Assembly: GCA_016936785.1 (NCBI GenBank)
Contig: JAFGXE010000007.1
Span: forward strand, 1-9,217
DNA: 9,217 nt
Origin: Alphaproteobacteria bacterium
GTDB taxonomy: Bacteria > Pseudomonadota > Alphaproteobacteria > Rs-D84 > NBLK01
Reading direction: 5' to 3'
A program made the translations under genes and the position numbers. Shown piece after piece: positions 5,438-9,217 of this stretch (position 1 is its first letter; each line of letters begins with the position of its first letter). The notes beneath the pieces were generated by a model, which was given only the letters and a program-made list of their open reading frames with translations, made no database searches and was not told the DNA's origin.

Positions 5438-7249
5438 TTAATTTTCTTTCGATATTTTCCCTGCAATAATCTTTTTCACATCATCGCCAGAAATTGTTTC
5501 CTTTTCAATGAGGGTTTTAGCGATTTTAGCCACGACTGTTTTATTCTTTTTAATCATGTTAAATGCTTCTTTATAGCCTTCATCCACCATACGTCTGACT
5601 TCAAGATCAACTTGATGCGCTGTTTCATTAGACAGATTAATCCGACGTGACGTTTCACCATATCCTAATTCCATTTCTTCATACGCAATAGCGCCGAGTT
5701 TTTCACTCATTCCCCATTCCGTCACAGCATAACGTGCTAAGCGCGTCGCCATTTGGATATCTGATTGCGCCCCAGTTGTTTTCTTCTCTTCTCCAAAGAA
5801 TATAATTTCTGAAACACGTCCTGCCATTGCGATAATGATGTCAGATTTTATCTTTTCAAAAGAAAGAGATATACGATCTTTTTCAGGAAGTTGTTGAACC
5901 ATTCCGAGTGCACGTCCGCGTGGAATAATAGTCACTTTATGGATTGGATCCGAAGCTGGGAGCATGGCATTGCAGAAAGCATGTCCTGCCTCATGATGCG
6001 CGGTATTCGCAATTTCTTCTTTTGTCATTGCCGTTGAGCGACGCTCCGCCCCCATCAAGATTTTATCGCGCGCTTCATCAAAATCTTTCGCATTCACTTT
6101 TTTGTGATTATGTCGCGCAGCAATAAGGGCGGCCTCATTTACAAGATTTTCGATTTCAGCCCCGGAAAATCCTGGCGTTCCGCGTGCGATAACAGACGAT
6201 TTAACATCAGGATCTGTTTTTATTTTTTTCAAGTGAATTTTTGTAATTTCTTCACGTCCTTTAAGATCTGGAAGAGGAACATAAATTTGACGATCAAAAC
6301 GACCTGGACGGAGCAGGGCAGGATCCAGAACATCTGGGCGATTGGTTGCTGCAATAAGAATCACACCTTCTGTGCTTTCAAAGCCATCCATTTCCACAAG
6401 AAGTTGATTGAGCGTTTGTTCGCGCTCATCATTTCCACCGCCATAGCCAACACCACGATGACGACCAACCGCATCAATTTCATCGATGAAAATAATACAG
6501 GGGGCGTGTTTTTTTCCTTGTTCAAAAAGGTCTCGCACACGAGAAGCACCGACACCAACAAACATTTCAACAAAATCAGAACCAGAAATTGAAAAGAAAG
6601 GGACATTCGCTTCGCCTGCAATTGCCCGCGCGAGCAATGTTTTTCCTGTTCCAGGACTTCCAGAAAGCAAAATACCCTTTGGAATACGACCTCCAAGACG
6701 TTCAAATTTCTTTGCATTCTTTAAAAATTCAACAATTTCTTCCACGTCCTTCTTTGCTTCTTCGATTCCGGCAACATCTTTAAAAAGAATACGCTTTCCT
6801 TCTTCTGTATTAAGAAGTTTCGCTTTAGATTGACCAAACCCAAACGCACCACCTTTTCCGCCCATACCCCGCATTGAACGGATCATTAAAATAAGAACAA
6901 ACACCCAAAGAAGAGTAGGGAATATGTTGATAAACATGCTGAAAAAACTTTCTCCATCTGGCGATTTGATTGTGAATTTAACATTGTTTTCTGCCATCAA
7001 ATCGTAAATTTTAGGATAAGCACCAAGAACACTTGTAAAAGTCTCTTCCGTATTCAAAACGCCTTCGGCACCTTTTTCTGTAAAGACAACCTCTTTAATT
7101 TCTTTTTGTTTTATTTTTTGAATAAACTCAGAAAAAGCCAACTCTTTTGCCGGAGTTGATGCCTTTTCTGGGAAAACCTGTTCCACAAGAATAAAAATTG
7201 TCAGCCCAATTAAAAGCCACCCAAGAAGGTGTTTAATGTTAAGATTCAT
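5438..7249 (-). CDS. ftsH: ATP-dependent zinc metalloprotease FtsH
   Basis: The 603-aa membrane-anchored AAA+ protease has TM helix 1 (about 8-25), a periplasmic domain (27-105) and TM helix 2 (about 106-124). The AAA module follows: Walker A GSPGTGKT (197-204), pore motif FVG (230-232), Walker B IIFIDE (252-257) and the second region of homology ATNRPDVLDPALLRPGRFDR with its arginine fingers. The zinc site is HEAGH (419-423), with Asp497 in GAQSD as the likely third ligand. FtsH hexamers extract and degrade misfolded membrane proteins and short-lived regulators. It is slightly shorter than the 644-aa E. coli protein, mainly at the tail. GGAG lies upstream of the ATG, which is 1 nt after the cysS stop. 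Lying downstream of cysS is unusual, since tilS is the common partner. All key residues are intact. Confidence 0.98.
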   Translation of the reverse strand: MNLNIKHLLGWLLIGLTIFILVEQVFPEKASTPAKELAFSEFIQKIKQKEIKEVVFTEKGAEGVLNTEETFTSVLGAYPKIYDLMAENNVKFTIKSPDGESFFSMFINIFPTLLWVFVLILMIRSMRGMGGKGGAFGFGQSKAKLLNTEEGKRILFKDVAGIEEAKKDVEEIVEFLKNAKKFERLGGRIPKGILLSGSPGTGKTLLARAIAGEANVPFFSISGSDFVEMFVGVGASRVRDLFEQGKKHAPCIIFIDEIDAVGRHRGVGYGGGNDEREQTLNQLLVEMDGFESTEGVILIAATNRPDVLDPALLRPGRFDRQIYVPLPDLKGREEITKIHLKKIKTDPDVKSSVIARGTPGFSGAEIENLVNEAALIAARHNHKKVNAKDFDEARDKILMGAERRSTAMTKEEIANTAHHEAGHAFCNAMLPASDPIHKVTIIPRGRALGMVQQLPEKDRISLSFEKIKSDIIIAMAGRVSEIIFFGEEKKTTGAQSDIQMATRLARYAVTEWGMSEKLGAIAYEEMELGYGETSRRINLSNETAHQVDLEVRRMVDEGYKEAFNMIKKNKTVVAKIAKTLIEKETISGDDVKKIIAGKISKEN

Positions 7250-7250
7250 A

Positions 7251-8642
7251 TTACTTTTTCTCCGTTATTTCATAGCCTTCAGATATATCTTTAATAGAAT
7301 ACCCGAGTGTTTCAATCTCATCGCGTAGACGATCAGACTCCGCCCAATCTTTGTTCTGCCGTGCGTGTAAACGTTTTTCAGCAAGCTCTTTAATATTCTC
7401 AGGAATCAAGATCTGAATTTCTTTCCCTAAATCGAGAGCAAACACACGATCAACTTCTTGAACAATATAGAGTTTTTCAGAATCTGTCAAATCTGAGTTT
7501 AGAGAGTCTCTAAAAACCGTAATTGCTTGAGCTGTATTGAAATCATCAAACAAAACAACTTTAATTTTATTGAGCCACGCAACAGCATGCGTTGTTTCAG
7601 AAATTTCTTGTGTCTCTTTCTTAAGCTCAAGAACTTTCTCGTTCAGCCGTTCAAGTGCGGTTTGAGCCATCTTCAAAAGATCTTCAGAGAATTTCATTTG
7701 CTTACGATAATGCGCAGATAAGATCAAATAGCGATAGGCGAGGGGATTATACCCTTTCTCCACGAAATTTTCGACCAACATCTTATCGCCTTCAGACTTA
7801 GAAATCTTTGTCCCATCTGCTTTTACAATAAAATTATTATGAATCCAGTACTTAACAACGCGGTGACCGGTTATCCCTTTGTTTTGAGCAATTTCATTTG
7901 TGTGATGAACAGGAATATGGTCAATACCTCCGGTATGAATATCAACATATTCACCGAGTGTTGATAAACAAAATGAGCTACATTCAATATGCCACCCCGG
8001 AAAACCAACGCCCCAAGGAGAATCCCATTCCATCTGGCGTTTTTCATCCTTCGGTGAAAATTTCCACAAAGCAAAATCGGTTTTGCATCGTTTTTCTGCC
8101 ATTTCCACGCGTTCACCCGCACAAAGCCCCTCTATATCAAGTTTTGCAAGCTCTCCATACGTTGGGTCTTTTGACGAATCAAAATAGATTCCATCTGAAG
8201 TTTGATAAGTAAATCCATTTTCTTCAAGCTTTTTTACAGCATCGATTTGTTCTTGAATATAGTGTGTCGCAGGGCAAACTGTAGGTGGACGTTGAATATT
8301 AAGGCTGGCAGTGTCTTTAAAAAATTGATCCGCGTATTTTTTCGCAAGATCCCAAACAGAAATTCCTTCACGGCGAGATCCTTTTTCCATTTTGTCTTCA
8401 CCACTGTCATCGTCGCTGACTAAATGTCCGACATCTGTCAATCCCATCACATGTTTAACATTATAGTCCGCAAATTTCAAAGTTCTTTGAAAAATATCTG
8501 CCCAAACATAAGCAAACATATTGCCAATATGCTGATACCAATAAACCGTTGGCCCACAGGTATACATTTTTACTTCATTTTTATCATAGGGAATGAATTC
8601 TTCTTTTTGACGCGATAAAGTATTGTACAGCGTGACTTTCAT
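7251..8642 (-). CDS. cysS: Cysteinyl-tRNA synthetase, divergent type
   Basis: The 463-aa class I synthetase charges tRNA-Cys with cysteine. It has the HIGH-type signature HIGN (38-41) and the KMSKS-type signature KISKS (279-283). The zinc ligands that select cysteine are present: Cys29, Cys221, His246 and Glu250. I chose the ATG at 8642 because AAGGAGA (8651-8657) lies 8 nt before it and translation there begins MKVTLYNTLSRQKEEF, the usual family start; an ATG 19 codons upstream lacks this support. The N-terminal half differs from ordinary proteobacterial CysRS: CGPTVYWYQHIGN, then TDVGHLVSDDDSGEDKMEKG (69-88) where proteobacteria have a short NITDVDDK-like segment. The form recalls CysRS of candidate-phyla-radiation bacteria, so transfer is possible. 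It is the first gene of the cysS-ftsH operon. Confidence 0.96.
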   Translation of the reverse strand: MKVTLYNTLSRQKEEFIPYDKNEVKMYTCGPTVYWYQHIGNMFAYVWADIFQRTLKFADYNVKHVMGLTDVGHLVSDDDSGEDKMEKGSRREGISVWDLAKKYADQFFKDTASLNIQRPPTVCPATHYIQEQIDAVKKLEENGFTYQTSDGIYFDSSKDPTYGELAKLDIEGLCAGERVEMAEKRCKTDFALWKFSPKDEKRQMEWDSPWGVGFPGWHIECSSFCLSTLGEYVDIHTGGIDHIPVHHTNEIAQNKGITGHRVVKYWIHNNFIVKADGTKISKSEGDKMLVENFVEKGYNPLAYRYLILSAHYRKQMKFSEDLLKMAQTALERLNEKVLELKKETQEISETTHAVAWLNKIKVVLFDDFNTAQAITVFRDSLNSDLTDSEKLYIVQEVDRVFALDLGKEIQILIPENIKELAEKRLHARQNKDWAESDRLRDEIETLGYSIKDISEGYEITEKK

Positions 8643-8780
8643 TGATATAATCTCCTTTACAGAAGACACAATAGAGAGAAAATTAAGAGAATCCAACAAA
8701 AAAGTAAAAAAATGTTTTACAAGAGGGATAGAATCTAGTAAAGTTAAATCGGGAAGAAAAATTGGGAAGGAAATAACAGC
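8643..8780. promoter_or_regulatory. Divergent spacer between cysS and the outer-membrane protein gene
   Basis: This 138-nt AT-rich spacer must hold promoters for both directions. On the minus strand the clear element is the cysS ribosome binding site AAGGAGA (8651-8657). On the plus strand TAGAAT (8729-8734) could be a -10 box, but no acceptable -35 lies 16-18 nt upstream. The plus-strand ribosome binding site AAGGA is at 8767-8771. No operator is evident. Confidence 0.4.
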
Positions 8781-9217
8781 TTGAATAAGCAGGGATTTTC
8801 AATATTTTTAGCTTTTTTTATCACGACTCTAATGAGTGGTGGTTTTTCTGATTCAGCAAAAGGACAACATTATAGTTCAGCTTACTATGGATCTTCATGG
8901 CAATCTACATCGACACCTTCAACGCGTGTCGCAACATTGCCATCTTATGGAAAAAAAGCAATGCGTCAGCAAGATTATCAAAGACAAAATAGAAATTCTT
9001 CTCAACAAGCACAATTGAGTCAATTTCAAACACTTGCGGATACAGGACTTTATTTAGGTCTTTCTTTAAGCAAAGGGCAATATAGTGGGACTCTTCAATC
9101 CCAATATTGTGATCCAGAACTCCCAGGAAATTGTAATGAAGGATCTGGTGCAAACCAAAGTTCCACAGGAATGGGATTAACATTTGGTGTCGCTGTCTCG
9201 TCTGCAACACGTATTGA
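8781..9217 (+). CDS. Secreted, probably outer-membrane beta-barrel protein (partial, TTG start)
   Basis: This frame stays open to the window edge, giving 145 residues with no stop. The TTG at 8781 is preferred because AAGGA (8767-8771) precedes it by 9 nt and because it gives a full signal peptide: NKQG, a hydrophobic core SIFLAFFITTLM (7-18), then a small-residue region with cleavage likely around 21-26. An in-frame ATG at 8832 would remove most of that signal. Residues 29-81 are a linker rich in Ser, Gln and Tyr. From residue 89 alternating patterns appear (GLYLGLSLSKGQYSG and GMGLTFGVAV), typical of the first strands of an outer-membrane barrel. A Cys110/Cys118 pair sits in the loop between them and could form a disulphide. 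The exact family is not recognised. Confidence 0.75.
   Translation, partial: MNKQGFSIFLAFFITTLMSGGFSDSAKGQHYSSAYYGSSWQSTSTPSTRVATLPSYGKKAMRQQDYQRQNRNSSQQAQLSQFQTLADTGLYLGLSLSKGQYSGTLQSQYCDPELPGNCNEGSGANQSSTGMGLTFGVAVSSATRI

Noticed and set aside
6104..6833. Open frames of 115-162 aa on the plus strand inside ftsH
   Set aside because: They are antisense shadows of the strongly conserved ftsH AAA domain with no ribosome binding site or protein features.
8905..9210. 101-aa minus-strand open frame at the right end
   Set aside because: It is antisense to the signal-peptide-bearing frame starting at 8781, which has a ribosome binding site and beta-strand patterns; the minus frame shows no such support.

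Overview
The window is AT-rich DNA with short intergenic gaps and looks like part of the chromosome of an alphaproteobacterium, probably an intracellular or otherwise reduced lineage of the Holosporales/Rickettsiales kind. That placement is an inference. It rests on the C-terminal tail of ribosomal protein S1, the alphaproteobacterial family of the GT4-like glycosyltransferase, a small lipoprotein ending in a CM-x2-KGY-type motif, a beta-barrel-like outer-membrane protein, a degenerate REP-like hairpin, and a decaying gene. No phage, plasmid, CRISPR or insertion-sequence gene is visible. No complete novel multi-gene system was found; the points of interest are listed as findings.

Layout, left to right: (1) a leftward pair, a small lipoprotein gene joined by an ATGA overlap to a GT4-type glycosyltransferase that has lost the usual catalytic residues; (2) a rightward pair, sufC (Fe-S assembly ATPase) overlapping queH (epoxyqueuosine reductase) by 14 nt; (3) a 270-nt regulatory spacer with hairpins and a near-consensus sigma-70 promoter, then rpsA (ribosomal protein S1), closed by a strong intrinsic terminator; (4) about 215 nt of non-coding sequence with a REP-like hairpin; (5) a tightly packed leftward operon, cysS - ftsH - SemiSWEET-like pseudogene, with gaps of 1 and 0 nt; (6) a rightward gene for a secreted, probably outer-membrane beta-barrel protein that starts with TTG and runs off the window.

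Most genes are core housekeeping: translation (rpsA, cysS), tRNA modification (queH), membrane protein quality control (ftsH) and Fe-S supply (sufC). The least ordinary features are a CysRS whose N-terminal half resembles the type common in candidate-phyla-radiation bacteria, a sufC with no sufB/sufD beside it but overlapping a gene for an Fe-S enzyme, a catalytically eroded glycosyltransferase, and a sugar-transporter gene broken at a conserved Trp codon and again by a frameshift.
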